Shown: positions 44,050 through 51,885, counted from the first letter of the stretch. The stretch: DNA of 51,885 nucleotides from Acidobacteriaceae bacterium (GCA_027307045.1 DAHUXR010000018.1:1-51885); one strand, 5' to 3'. Translations and numbers: made by a program. The notes: generated by a model from the letters alone, not told the origin.

Positions 44050-46005
44050 ATGCCTACGCAAACCGCCTCTCCAACTGACTTGCTCGCGTTTCATTCTTCC
44101 GCCTCGCGGCAAAAGATTTTCGTGTCCCTCATCATTCTGGTCTGGACCGTGATCTACATTGGCACTCTTTTTCAACCGCCGCTCATGGACGATGCCGACA
44201 CCGTTCACGCCGAGGCCGCGCGCGAGATGGTGGAGCACAATGACTGGGTCACGCTGAAAATCAATGACGGATTCCGCTACCTGGAAAAAGCGCCGCTCAT
44301 GTACTGGTGCGTGGCGGCCAGTTTCAAGTTGTTTGGCGTGCATGACTGGTCAGCGCGATTGCCGATTGCGCTGGGCATGCTGGCGCTGTTGCTGGTCGTT
44401 TATCGAATGGGGCGCAGGTTTTATGGCGACGAAGGCGGCCTCTACGCGGCGCTGGCGCTGGGCACAGGATTTGGGCCGTTTATCTATACGCGGTTCATGA
44501 TCCCGGAAATGCTGGTGGCGCTGTGGCTGGCGATGGGATTCGATTTTTTCCTGACGTCTTTAGAACAAACTTCTGGGGAGCAAACTTCTGGGGAACAAAG
44601 CGAACGCGGCGAGCAGCCGTCTGTTTGGGTTTGCTGGGGACTGGCGGCAACGATGGCGCTGAACGTCCTGACCAAGGGATTGATTGGCCTGGTATTTCCC
44701 ATTGGGACGATCTTGATTTATCTGCTGCTGACGAAAAACCTGCGCCATCTTTTGCGGCTTCGCCTGTTTTCAAGCTTTCTGGTTTTTCTGGTGATTGCGG
44801 CGCCGTGGCACGTGCTGGCGGGCATTCGCAATCCGGCGCAGGGCGAAGCCAGAGGATTTTTCTGGTTTTACTTTGTCAATGAACACTTCCTGCGCTTCCT
44901 GAAGAAACGTTTTCCCGCCGATTACGACACAGTCCCGCTCTGGCTCTTTTGGGGACTCATGCTGGTCTGGCTGATGCCGTGGACAGCGTTCCTGGTGCAA
45001 GCCATACGGCAGGTCCCGGCGAAATTGGCGACGGTCCGCGCCGGAATGAATGGGCAGCAACGCGCAACTTTGATTTTTGCATTGTGGCCGCTGGTGATTT
45101 TAGTTTTCTTCAGCTTCTCCAGCAGGCAGGAGTATTATGTGCTTCCCGGCTTGCCCGGCGTGGCGCTGCTGCTGGGCGGGTGGCTGGCGCGTGAGTCGGC
45201 TTCAGCGCATGGCAGCGTCGAGAGGAGCAGCGGGAGAATTTCCTCGATAGTGCTGGCATTGATCGGAACAGCCGCATGTATTGCTTGCGTGGCGCTGGCG
45301 TGGCACGCGCAAGCACCGCCACAAAACTATGACATTGCTGAGTTGCTCAAGAAAAATCCGCAGGATTACGCGCTCTCATTCGGACATATTCTTGATCTCA
45401 CGCCGCAAGCCATGGGCGCATTCAAGGTTCCGTTGCTGGCCACGGGTTTGGCCTTTGCGCTGGGAACAATCCTGAGCCTGCTTTTAAGGCGTCGCAATCG
45501 CGCTTTTGCCGCGAACCTGACGCTGGCCCTGATGACAACGGTCCTGCTGTATGCGGCGCACCAAGGGCTGGTAATTTTTTCTCCGGTACTGTCATCGAAG
45601 GTATTGGCACAAGCGATCGAGCAGAACTGGAAGCACGGCGCAATCATTGAAGACAATGGCGATTACGAAGCTGCTTCCAGCGTGAATTACTACACGCGGC
45701 ATCAGATCAGAATCCTGAACGGGCGCTGCAACAACATCTGGTACGGATCAAAATTCCCGGACGCGCCGCCGATCTTTGACGACGACGCTTCTTTTGAAAA
45801 GCTTTGGCGCGGCGACAAGCTTGTTTTTCTGCTCACCGATTACAAGGCCAGTCCTGATCGCAAGCCGGCGGAGGAGTGCCCGCAAAAAGAGCATCTTCCT
45901 GATTATGTAGTCCGCGAGAAAGCTTGCGTGCTGGCAAAGTGGGGCGGCAAGCTGGTGCTTACGAATGGACCGAAACCTTGTCCTGATCAGGCTTGGCCGC
46001 GCTAA
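44050..46005 (+). CDS. GT39/ArnT-like membrane glycosyltransferase
   Basis: Encodes 651 residues from the ATG at 44050; an ATG at 44038 is also possible. The first loop has the acidic signature LMDDADTVHAEAAREM, the catalytic Asp region of the PMT/ArnT family. About ten further hydrophobic segments follow. Enzymes of this kind take sugars from lipid-linked donors. A 15-base tandem repeat near 44566-44596 encodes EQTSG twice. The 3' end overlaps hpnI by 47 bases in convergent fashion. Confidence 0.85.
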   Translation: MPTQTASPTDLLAFHSSASRQKIFVSLIILVWTVIYIGTLFQPPLMDDADTVHAEAAREMVEHNDWVTLKINDGFRYLEKAPLMYWCVAASFKLFGVHDWSARLPIALGMLALLLVVYRMGRRFYGDEGGLYAALALGTGFGPFIYTRFMIPEMLVALWLAMGFDFFLTSLEQTSGEQTSGEQSERGEQPSVWVCWGLAATMALNVLTKGLIGLVFPIGTILIYLLLTKNLRHLLRLRLFSSFLVFLVIAAPWHVLAGIRNPAQGEARGFFWFYFVNEHFLRFLKKRFPADYDTVPLWLFWGLMLVWLMPWTAFLVQAIRQVPAKLATVRAGMNGQQRATLIFALWPLVILVFFSFSSRQEYYVLPGLPGVALLLGGWLARESASAHGSVERSSGRISSIVLALIGTAACIACVALAWHAQAPPQNYDIAELLKKNPQDYALSFGHILDLTPQAMGAFKVPLLATGLAFALGTILSLLLRRRNRAFAANLTLALMTTVLLYAAHQGLVIFSPVLSSKVLAQAIEQNWKHGAIIEDNGDYEAASSVNYYTRHQIRILNGRCNNIWYGSKFPDAPPIFDDDASFEKLWRGDKLVFLLTDYKASPDRKPAEECPQKEHLPDYVVREKACVLAKWGGKLVLTNGPKPCPDQAWPR

Positions 46006-47170
46006 CGGGTCCTGGCTTGCGCGGATGTGCCGGACGAATCTTGCCATTTTCAAGAATGAAAACCTCACCGCGCCAGTGAACGGTGTGATCTGCAAAGCTG
46101 GCAAACCAGACCGCGAACGCCACTAGATCTCTCATCGGCACCAGCCACAGATGCCGCCAAAGGGCGCGATCATGCACCACGCCGATACCTACTTTGATCG
46201 CGACAGCGGCACGCAAAGCCATGGCCGCTGCAAGCGTTGTCCAGGACCACCAGGCAAACGGCGCAAGCAGAACGGCAAAAATCGCCCATGGCAGACCAAA
46301 AGTGAGAAGCAGGCCAACGTAGCCAAGGCGGCGAGAGTCGCGGGTGCTGCGGGCCCAGCGCATCTGGTGCTCAAAAAATCCGCGGAAGCTATAAGCCGGC
46401 AGATAGGTTTCCACCACAACATCCGCCAGCACCACTTCATGACCGGCTTTGGCGATGCGGAAGCCAAGTTCAAAGTCGTCGGCCAGGTAATCAACCAGCG
46501 GACGCAGGCCGCCGATGGCATCAAGCGCGGTGCGCGACATGGCCAGCGTGGAGCCAAGAGCAAAGTGAATGCCGCCTTCAATCTGGCGCGCGACCAGAAC
46601 GCCGGCGATGAAGTCCGTGCTGATGCCGATGGATTCCAGCTTTGAGCCCAGCGTATCGGCGGCGATGCCGCGATACGGGCAAGTGACCATGCCAACCCGC
46701 GGGCGGGCAAACGGGGCCATCACGCGGCGCAGGTAATCAGGCGTGACGAAGATGTCGCTGTCGTTAATCAGAATATGGTCATACTGCGCTGAGCCAAGCA
46801 TCTGCACCAGGTTGCTGGTTTTGCGATTATTGCCCAGCACTTCAGGGCAGACCAAAAGCCGGATCTTGCAGCCGGGAAATTCTCGAATCAGCCGCTGAAC
46901 GGCTTCCACGGCGGGATCGTCCGGCTCACTCACGCCAAAGATGATTTCGTACTCCGGATAATCCTGCGTGCAGTGGCTGCGGAAGCTTTCATACATCTGC
47001 GGATCAACGCCGCGCAAAGGCTTAAGAATGCTTACCGGCGGAGTAATGCCAGACCCTTGCCGGCTGCGCGAGCGCTGAAAGGTCCGGGCGCTCCACAGGC
47101 AGAGCAGGTAAAAGCCCATGCCGCACACTGCCAGCCCAGCCGTTACTAATCCTGGAACAAGGTTCAACAT
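45959..47170 (-). CDS. hpnI: Hopanoid biosynthesis glycosyltransferase HpnI-like
   Basis: Encodes 403 residues. It has an N-terminal membrane segment (LVTAGLAVCGMGFYLLCLW), GT21/GT2 motifs (SEPDDPAVE, INDSDIFV, LADDFELGF, QMRWARSTRD) and C-terminal membrane helices. It resembles the ceramide-glucosyltransferase-like HpnI that adds N-acetylglucosamine to bacteriohopanetetrol. No other hopanoid genes lie in the window, so the name rests on sequence type alone. The gene ends inside the 3' end of the GT39 gene. Confidence 0.82.
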   Translation of the reverse strand: MLNLVPGLVTAGLAVCGMGFYLLCLWSARTFQRSRSRQGSGITPPVSILKPLRGVDPQMYESFRSHCTQDYPEYEIIFGVSEPDDPAVEAVQRLIREFPGCKIRLLVCPEVLGNNRKTSNLVQMLGSAQYDHILINDSDIFVTPDYLRRVMAPFARPRVGMVTCPYRGIAADTLGSKLESIGISTDFIAGVLVARQIEGGIHFALGSTLAMSRTALDAIGGLRPLVDYLADDFELGFRIAKAGHEVVLADVVVETYLPAYSFRGFFEHQMRWARSTRDSRRLGYVGLLLTFGLPWAIFAVLLAPFAWWSWTTLAAAMALRAAVAIKVGIGVVHDRALWRHLWLVPMRDLVAFAVWFASFADHTVHWRGEVFILENGKIRPAHPRKPGPVSAAKPDQDKVSVHS

Positions 47171-47298
47171 TGCCGTCCGCGATCTACGTTCATTCTAAAT
47201 TGGTTACTCAGCACCTTAATAATACTTTACAGTTCGATGTTAGATGCGGGCAGCCGGCAATTCCGTGCCAAAAAAATTCGCAGCAGCCCCCGGGTTCA

Positions 47299-47358
47299 AT
47301 GAGTTAACGCTCAATGAGCTAACGCTCGATGACTTAACGCTCGAAGAGTTACGTTCGA
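47299..47358. repeat. 15-base tandem repeat, four copies
   Basis: Four units of the form GAGTTAACGCTCAAT follow each other (47299-47358), the later ones diverged. Read on the plus strand they would give NELTL-like pentapeptides, but the reading frame there overlaps the gene on the minus strand and has no start site. I treat it as an intergenic repeat. Confidence 0.7.
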
Positions 47359-47362
47359 CGCA

Positions 47363-48079
47363 TTACATAGTCAGGGCGGTATTCACCTGTCGCCAGTCGA
47401 TCTTGCGCAGCAGTTCCTTGATGCGGTCTTCAGGGCCAAAGATCCGGACTTCAATGTTCTCAATGAACGGCGTGTCCGGCTTGTGAACAAAGAAGTTTCG
47501 ATACACGTCGTTAACCTCTTCCCATCGGCCGTTCTTGGCGCCGCTGAAAAATAAAATATAAGCCACGCCGTGGCTAAAAGGATTGTTGCGGTCCTTATGC
47601 ACAAAAATTGCGCCGGGAACCTTGGGGTCAACCTTTGGGTCGGGGCCGGTAATCATGGGAACAACCAGCATGTTGAAGTGGACCTGCACCTGGAGATGCT
47701 GCAAGTCTTCAATCTGCGCGGCCTCCAGCTGCTTCTTGGACACGTTTTTTTCCGCAGCGTTTTTTTTAAGCCGAGGCTCAACCAGCGTCTTATAGCGCTT
47801 TGAGTCTTTGCGGATCTCATACGTGCGCTGGAGCAGCTGGTCAATATCCATGGGACGGTCACCAAAGGTGCTCACCGTGGGATGGTCAATGGTGGAGTCT
47901 ATTTTTTCCTCCCAGTCAGGGCTGCGGAACTGGTCAAGCACCTTGTTCATCACGTTCGTGTATTTGGTCAGGGCCTTTTGCTCGGCCGGGGTGGGATCGT
48001 GCTTCTTAAAGAACCCAAACACCGCCGTGGAAATGACCACACACATCAGCGCAAGCTTCCATATATTGCGACTCTTCAA
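47363..48079 (-). CDS. Exported hypothetical protein
   Basis: Encodes 238 residues. It has a signal peptide (WKLALMCVVISTAVFGFF) and a helical charged N-terminal half with coiled-coil character (RYKTLVEPRLKKNAAEKNV). The C-terminal half is beta-rich, with VHFNMLVVPMITG, GAIFVHKDRNNPFSHGVAYILFFS and FVHKPDTPFIENIEVRIFG. I do not recognise a family. It begins after a short cluster of CCGATC repeats. Confidence 0.75.
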   Translation of the reverse strand: MKSRNIWKLALMCVVISTAVFGFFKKHDPTPAEQKALTKYTNVMNKVLDQFRSPDWEEKIDSTIDHPTVSTFGDRPMDIDQLLQRTYEIRKDSKRYKTLVEPRLKKNAAEKNVSKKQLEAAQIEDLQHLQVQVHFNMLVVPMITGPDPKVDPKVPGAIFVHKDRNNPFSHGVAYILFFSGAKNGRWEEVNDVYRNFFVHKPDTPFIENIEVRIFGPEDRIKELLRKIDWRQVNTALTM

Positions 48080-48110
48080 TTTCTGGCTCCTTGAGATGGC
48101 TTCTATTTAT

Positions 48111-48156
48111 CCGATCGGGCAATTAACCGATCAGGCAATTTCCCGATCAGGGCGCT
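48111..48156. repeat. Short tandem repeat CCGATCxGGCAATT
   Basis: Three units of about 16 bases (CCGATCGGGCAATTAA, CCGATCAGGCAATTTC, CCGATCAGGG) in a row upstream of the RNase P RNA gene. Related CCGATCACCCGATTT units occur near 48876. Confidence 0.6.
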
Positions 48157-48211
48157 GCCGTGGGGGACCAAAATCCTTTGCTGCCCAAATTCATCTTATA
48201 ATATGGGTAGC

Positions 48212-48800
48212 TGATGTCGAACCGGATGGTCGCTGTCTGGCTCGTGGACGCCGGGGATTCCCGGGCTGCGCGATCCAGAGAGAGGAAAGTCCGAACTCCG
48301 CAGAGCAGTGTGCCGGATAACGTCCGGGAGGGTGGTTTCAAAGCCACTTTACGGAAAGTGCCACAGAGAATATACCGCCGCACATAAGTGACCGGTGAAA
48401 GCCGATTCGCTTTTTAGCCGGACGCAAAGGCCAGGCAGGCGCAAGCCCGCAGGGCCTGAGATGTTCGACTGTTGCGGTAAGGGTGAAAAGGTGCGGTAAG
48501 AGCGCACCGGTCGAGCAGTAATGCGCGACGCATGGCAAACCCCACACGGAGCAAGACCAAATCGGGAAGGAGTTGGATGACGGCGCAAGCCGTTTTCCAA
48601 CGCGTCTCGGCTCGAAACGCCAGGGCGAGAGATCCTTCGACTCCTCGGAGTCGCTCAGAATTTCGGCTGCGGGCTTAAACACCCGCAGAACGCCTCAACT
48701 TCCGGGTAGGTCGCTTGAGCCGTTCAGCAATGACCGGCCTAGAGGAATGACCGTCACGGCAGCAATGCCGTACAGAATTCGGCTTATAGGTTTGGCATCA
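48212..48800 (+). ncRNA. rnpB: RNase P RNA, with an apparent insertion
   Basis: The conserved blocks are clear: GAGGAAAGTCCGAACTCC, then GTGCCACAGAGAA, GGTAAGAGCGCACC, GACCAAATCGGGAA, GGGTAGGTCGCTTGAGCC and ACAGAATTCGGCTTATAG. The ends pair as helix P1: 48212-48223 with 48789-48800, twelve pairs including two G-U. The total, about 589 bases, is some 200 longer than usual type A RNAs. The extra length falls between GACCAAATCGGG and GGGTAGG (P16/P17 side) and includes a dispersed repeat. A terminator follows. Confidence 0.93.
48629..48707. repeat. Dispersed repeat copy inside rnpB
   Basis: This stretch contains GATCCTTCGACTC, the hairpin CGACTCCTCGGAGTCG, GCTCAG, ATTTCGGCTGCGGGCT and GCCTCAACTT. 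The stretch at 50690-50756 has the same order with differences. The motif GATCCTTCG...CTCAG is the reverse of the intergenic repeats near 38.9-39.2 kb. It therefore appears to be a repeat inserted into a peripheral helix of the RNA. Confidence 0.65.
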
Positions 48801-48806
48801 CTTGCG

Positions 48807-48839
48807 GCCCTCATCATCGGAAACGATGGTGAGGGCTTT
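48807..48839 (+). terminator. Terminator of rnpB
   Basis: A 13-base stem (48807-48819 with 48824-48836, one G-U pair) closes on the GAAA tetraloop and is followed by TTTC and later TTTT. It lies directly after the 3' end of RNase P RNA. Confidence 0.8.
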
Positions 48840-48849
48840 CAATTTTGGC

Positions 48850-49447
48850 CAGGGCTTGCAGCTGTTTGCCCTTCCGATCACCCGATTTCCCGATGTCCAG
48901 ATCACCCGATCTGGCCTACCCCCCTGGGTCATCCCAGATTGGCGTAGACTTGAGGGGCTTCATCCCAATCCATCCCAGATTGGCGTGGGTTTCAGCGATC
49001 GAGCCACAATTGGCGTAGGGTTCATGTGCTCTACGACCCTCTGCTTGTCCTCTCAGCCTGACCACCCCTCCCCTCCCCCTATGTTCATTCCGGCTCGTCC
49101 CATAGCGTCCCACCCGATCCCTAAGCTGAGGGCATCGGCAGAGGGTCGCAGGGGCTTTGGACTGATTGCTGAGCGCTGATGGCTGAATGCTAGTTGTCAA
49201 AGATCGTTCAACGCACCACTTTTTCGCTCTGGAGCGAATCCCCAAATCTACCATTTGTTCGCCCTACCTGTCAAGCAAAAAGTTGCTTTTCTGGGTGGAA
49301 GAACGGCCCTTCAGGGCCGTGAAAAGAGGTGCATAAACTTCCCTTCCTCGCGTCTGCGGCTGTCGCGGAGCCGACGGCGGAGCGACCCTAGAGAAGATCA
49401 GCGAAGCGGAGCGCGCTAACGAATCCAGCAAAGCGCAATGTTATGGA
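48850..49447. other. Long gene-free stretch with direct repeats
   Basis: About 600 bases. CATCCCAGATTGGCGT-type units occur three times (near 48934, 48970, 49010), CCGATC/ACCCGAT units near 48876-48912, and a GGCCC/GGGCC palindrome at 49303-49320. Open frames on both strands here are made of the repeats and I do not call them. Confidence 0.5.
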
Positions 49448-49741
49448 TCACATCCCAACGCTGCTAATCGGCGACCAGCGCTTGAGGATTTTCTGGTTCC
49501 CGGCCCTCCACTTGGAATAATCGGCCCGGAACGTTAATGCCGGATCAATCACAAATGTCAGGTCGGTGTCGTCCTGGAAGCGGATGGAGATGCAGTGAAA
49601 GTCGGAATCGAGATTCAGTTCGACCTTCTCGACTGTCCGGCCCCGGGCCTCCGGGAACTCCACCAGCCGAGGGTATGAGGCTTTGCGTTGCTTCGGTGCG
49701 TGGCGGGCCTTTGGTGTTTTGTTTGTCGATTGCTTTTTCAT
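49448..49741 (-). CDS. Conserved small hypothetical protein
   Basis: Encodes 97 residues from the ATG at 49741, with AGAGG eight bases before it. The N-terminus is basic. The conserved-looking core is VEKVELNLDSDFHCISIRFQDDTDL, then TFVIDPALTF and YSKWRAGNQKILKRW. There is no signal peptide. It is divergent from the RHH gene at 49894 across a palindromic operator-like site, so the two may be regulated together. Function unknown. Confidence 0.65.
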   Translation of the reverse strand: MKKQSTNKTPKARHAPKQRKASYPRLVEFPEARGRTVEKVELNLDSDFHCISIRFQDDTDLTFVIDPALTFRADYSKWRAGNQKILKRWSPISSVGM

Positions 49742-49806
49742 GCAACGGCCTCTTTCGCTAGCGAGAGACGGACAGGAATACCAAAAAGAAAGAGTATTGC
49801 AGATGT

Positions 49807-49826
49807 GAGTATATGAGTATATACTC
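49807..49826. promoter_or_regulatory. Perfect inverted repeat, possible operator
   Basis: Arms GAGTATAT and ATATACTC are separated by GAGT. The site lies between two divergent genes (49741 minus, 49894 plus), in an AT-rich patch that should hold both promoters. The plus-strand gene encodes a ribbon-helix-helix protein, which would fit as the repressor of this site. Confidence 0.55.
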
Positions 49827-49893
49827 TCCCCCGTCAATGCGAAATTACTCATAAACGTATAAGCTCATCTCTTGACGAGGGAGGTGGGCGGAA

Positions 49894-50073
49894 ATGGCCA
49901 GAGAGCCAAGGTGGAAGCGCATGAACCTGAATGTGGAAACCAACCTGCACGATGCATTCAAAGCCTCTACTGCCGCACAAGGCAAGAAGATGACAGACGT
50001 TCTGCTTGAGTTTATCCGGGACTATGTCCAGAAACACCCGTCGCAATCGCCCAAGCGGTCACAGAAAGAATGA
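49894..50073 (+). CDS. Ribbon-helix-helix (CopG/ParD-like) small protein
   Basis: Encodes 59 residues from the ATG at 49894, with GGGAGGTG upstream. The core KRMNLNVETNLHDAFKAS and GKKMTDVLLEFIRDYV fits an RHH fold: a short beta strand followed by two helices. Such proteins bind palindromic operators as dimers, as antitoxins or partition repressors. No toxin gene follows directly. The next plus-strand frame from the overlapping ATG at 50070 has only 30 codons. Confidence 0.75.
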   Translation: MAREPRWKRMNLNVETNLHDAFKASTAAQGKKMTDVLLEFIRDYVQKHPSQSPKRSQKE

Positions 50074-50137
50074 CGGCAAAAGCGCGGGCGCCGTTTGTGG
50101 TGAAAAAGCGGCCCTTTAAGCTCTGGCTGTTAAACAT

Positions 50138-50453
50138 TCATGGCCGGTTCTGGGCGGCATGATGGATGTGTAAGACTTCGACGGTTTGTTCCTTAAATGC
50201 GGTAGACAGCAATGTAGGGTAGGCGAGAAAAGACCAGTTCGTGGGTTCCGGGCTCACGCCCTGGGCGCCCACGCTGTGGGACTGTTTTTAGGGAACGGAT
50301 GGCTTCGTAAAGCTCAAGGACAGTAGACCGCGCAAGATGCGGGTAATGCTCAGTGAGATAGTCCTTGATGTGCTCCAGATCATCTGCTGCGGTCGACGTC
50401 CAGCAGATACGCTCAAGAAGGAAAGAGCCGGCGGACACGAGCATCCATTTCAT
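50138..50453 (-). pseudogene. ParE/RelE-type toxin, frameshifted near the C-terminus
   Basis: The protein RICWTSTAADDLEHIKDYL with VPQRGRPGREPGTHELVF and LPYIAVYRI is a ParE/RelE family toxin. It stops after YRI at 50193. Removing one base of the run at 50195-50197 lets it continue with KEQTVEVLHIHHAAQNRP to 50138, which is the normal end of the family. The toxin is probably inactive, or the extra base is a sequencing error. The start overlaps the antitoxin gene by about 40 bases. Confidence 0.75.
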
Positions 50454-50637
50454 CTTCTTCGATCAACTGGCCCTGGTCAGCCTGTTGGATGCCTTGACGC
50501 ACGGCGTTACGAAAACGAGTGTCGTCCTCGAGCAGGCGTAAAGCGGCTTCCTTGACCAGCTGCGCAGGGTCAATGCCCTCATGGGTGGCGATTTTCAAGA
50601 GCCGCACTTCTTGCTCAGGGGTGAAATGTACTTCCAT
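50413..50637 (-). CDS. Antitoxin of the ParE/RelE pair
   Basis: Encodes 74 residues starting MEVHFTPEQEVRLLKIATHEG, then LVKEAALRLLEDDTRFRNAVRQGI and EEDEMDAR. This is the typical antitoxin that precedes ParE-like toxins: an RHH-type N-terminus with a charged C-terminal toxin-binding part. It overlaps the toxin gene, the usual order with antitoxin first. Confidence 0.85.
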   Translation of the reverse strand: MEVHFTPEQEVRLLKIATHEGIDPAQLVKEAALRLLEDDTRFRNAVRQGIQQADQGQLIEEDEMDARVRRLFPS

Positions 50638-50689
50638 ACTGGTCAGTTTAAGAGGGCATTTCTAACGCTGTCAACAGATGCGTTAAGTC

Positions 50690-50756
50690 GAAGGTCATTC
50701 GACTCCCCGCAGGATTTCGGCAGCGGGCTCGACCGCTTGCGCCTCAACTTACTGGT
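50690..50756. repeat. Dispersed repeat, second copy of the element found in rnpB
   Basis: It carries TTCGACTCC, ATTTCGGCAGCGGGCT and GCGCCTCAACTT in the same order as 48629-48707, with changes in the middle. It lies between the antitoxin gene and the methyltransferase fragment. Confidence 0.6.
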
Positions 50757-50788
50757 TCGATGTCATTTGCGAGCCTCTTCGGAAGGTT

Positions 50789-51646
50789 TCATTTAACCCG
50801 CGCTTGCATCTCCACTCGATCACTTGAGATTAATTGTTCAACTTTCTTAACTCCCACTGGAATTCCCGGCCCTTGGACGGTCTTGCCTGTACTCTCTAAA
50901 TTTGCGATCTCGAGATTGAGCGCGAGAAGAAACGGAAGGGTCTCACTCTTGGGACCCATTCCATAAGTCAGCTTGACAGCTGAATCGAGTTCATTTTGCG
51001 CAGCCTTGAGTAAGTTGTCCCCGGGTAATTCAGTTAATTGATACAGTTCGCGCAGGCTCGAACTGGATTCGTCCATCAGTTTTCTTCTAGTGATACGAAG
51101 TCTCCGCGCGGCTTTGGCTACGTCCGTGACTTGAGCCGAGCTTGGTGTCTGCGGCCACGGAAAAGTGTCAAAGACGGTGTCTGAGGTGTAGCGAAAGTCT
51201 GACTTTAGCGTGGAGCACTTCGCCACGAACCACGCCCAGTGAATTCCGGACTGTAGTATTCCGAAAGAATAATCATCCTCGAAAGGAAAGACCATGCAAG
51301 CGTCATTGGGATGGACATCGGGCGAGATAAAGTCAAAAATTGGGCGTTTGGTTACGCGGCCGCAAGCGATGTAACGAGTAAGTTTCCCGATGGCTTTAAT
51401 CATATCTGCCCTGGCCCAACTCAGGAGCCACCATTGCCTAAGGAAATTGGCATGGTGGACATTTACTCTTGCGTCTGAGTTTTCTTTCAACACTTCCTTA
51501 TTCCGGTCTTCCTCTTCCTTTGCTACAGCTTGCCGATCCGGCAGGACTTCCTTTTTGACTATCGCAAATGGGGCTTGATACTTCGCAGATTCCACCAAGT
51601 CGCGCGGGTGAAAGTCGATTACATATCGCCTAGCCTGGATTATTCA
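50789..51646 (-). pseudogene. C-terminal part of a type IIG-like DNA methyltransferase
   Basis: The frame is open from 51646 to 50789 without a proper start. It reads RRYVIDFHPRDL, FAIVKKEVLPDR, WWLLSWARADMIKAI and LTRYIACGRVTKRP. SGIHWAWFVAKCSTLKSDFRYT, TVFDTFPWPQ and a helical tail follow. This is the target-recognition and C-terminal part of Eco57I/MmeI-like methyltransferases. The N-terminal methyltransferase core (NPPY motif) should lie to the right, but a TGA at 51649-51647 and the start of a transposase gene are found there. It is probably cut off by an insertion element. Confidence 0.7.
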
Positions 51647-51739
51647 CGATTTTAGTGGCCAAAAAATGAAGGATGCTCTAAAAGGTTGATGAACACTGGG
51701 TTTTGAGGCCCCAGCATCCCCTCTCGGAGCATCCATCGC

Positions 51740-51885
51740 TTGATACAAAGTGTTCTACCACAACTGAACTTCTCCTTCTACCGCAATCGACCTATTCACG
51801 CCGATTTTTTGGGCGGCCAGATCACCGGCGACGCCGGGCTTTTGCCGCTGCGCGCCTTTGATCAGCGCCATCATCTGACCCCGGG
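51740..51885 (+). mobile_element. IS1380-family transposase, N-terminal part (partial at right edge)
   Basis: The frame from the TTG at 51740 runs off the window. It reads FYRNRPIHADFLGGQITGDAGLL, then PLRAFDQ, the typical N-terminus of IS1380-family transposases (F-GG-x-ITSDAG-x-x-LR). The start is uncertain and no inverted repeat was identified. It lies about 95 bases from the broken end of the methyltransferase gene, so the element probably interrupted that gene. Confidence 0.65.

Noticed and set aside
47244..47486. 80-codon frame with NELTL repeats
   Set aside because: Overlaps the exported protein gene on the other strand; the repeats are better seen as an intergenic tandem repeat.
48850..49250. 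CRISPR-like array
   Set aside because: The repeats are short, irregularly spaced and diverged, with no unique spacers of constant length.

Overview
The window looks like a soil Acidobacteriota chromosome (Terriglobia / Koribacter-like). I infer this from GC-rich coding with Shine-Dalgarno starts, GWxTD and CarboxypepD_reg/beta-barrel proteins side by side, a patatin with membrane segments, a MacA/MacB-type exporter pair, hpnI, many ECF sigma factors, CHAT proteases, and many short palindromic intergenic repeats. No taxon-specific marker gives the species.

Layout. 1-700: C-terminus of an O-methyltransferase, then a 3' fragment of tRNA-Pro(CGG) that looks like the end of an integrated element lying to the left. 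900-2550: a decayed secreted-protein gene and a small secreted hypothetical. 2.9-15.1 kb: two CHAT-protease/ECF-sigma modules facing each other, the most interesting part. The plus-strand module is sigma, zinc-finger anti-sigma, choice-of-anchor-P-like protein, TPR-CHAT lipoprotein. The minus-strand module is sigma, small coupled ORF, zinc-finger/membrane/TPR protein running through an A9/T9 homopolymer into a CHAT protease, two paralogous Tat-exported proteins, and a third sigma that is a paralogue of the first. 15.3-20.4 kb: PIN fragment, DUF1059 protein, then the core block aroC-def-fmt-rsmB. 20.6-25.6 kb (minus): PASTA protein, class A PBP, an S41 protease that has lost its catalytic Ser and Lys, and a MerR regulator. 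25.6-32.3 kb: SYLF lipoprotein, LytTR regulator, membrane patatin, an orphan GvpA/J-like protein, a receiver lacking its Asp, a cNMP-binding protein and a frameshifted receiver. 32.7-39 kb: MacB-like ATPase and MacA-like fusion protein, GWxTD protein, and a CarboxypepD_reg/beta-barrel protein. 39.3-48 kb: FAD/Fe-S oxidoreductase, Tat tyrosinase, GT39 glycosyltransferase, hpnI, exported hypothetical. 48.2-48.8 kb: RNase P RNA carrying what looks like an inserted repeat. 49.4-51.9 kb: accessory end with an RHH regulator and palindromic operator, a broken ParE/antitoxin pair, a truncated type IIG-like methyltransferase and the start of an IS1380-family transposase.

How the parts may work together. 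The two CHAT modules each link an ECF sigma, a zinc-finger anti-sigma domain, a CHAT protease and candidate partner or substrate proteins, so a protease-controlled sigma release switch at the envelope is a reasonable hypothesis. PBP, PASTA and S41 genes form a cell-wall set. Several genes are broken by single-base changes in short homopolymers (positions 911-916, 13231-13239, 32219-32221, 50195-50197). These could be real decay, programmed slippage, or assembly errors, and only read data can tell.
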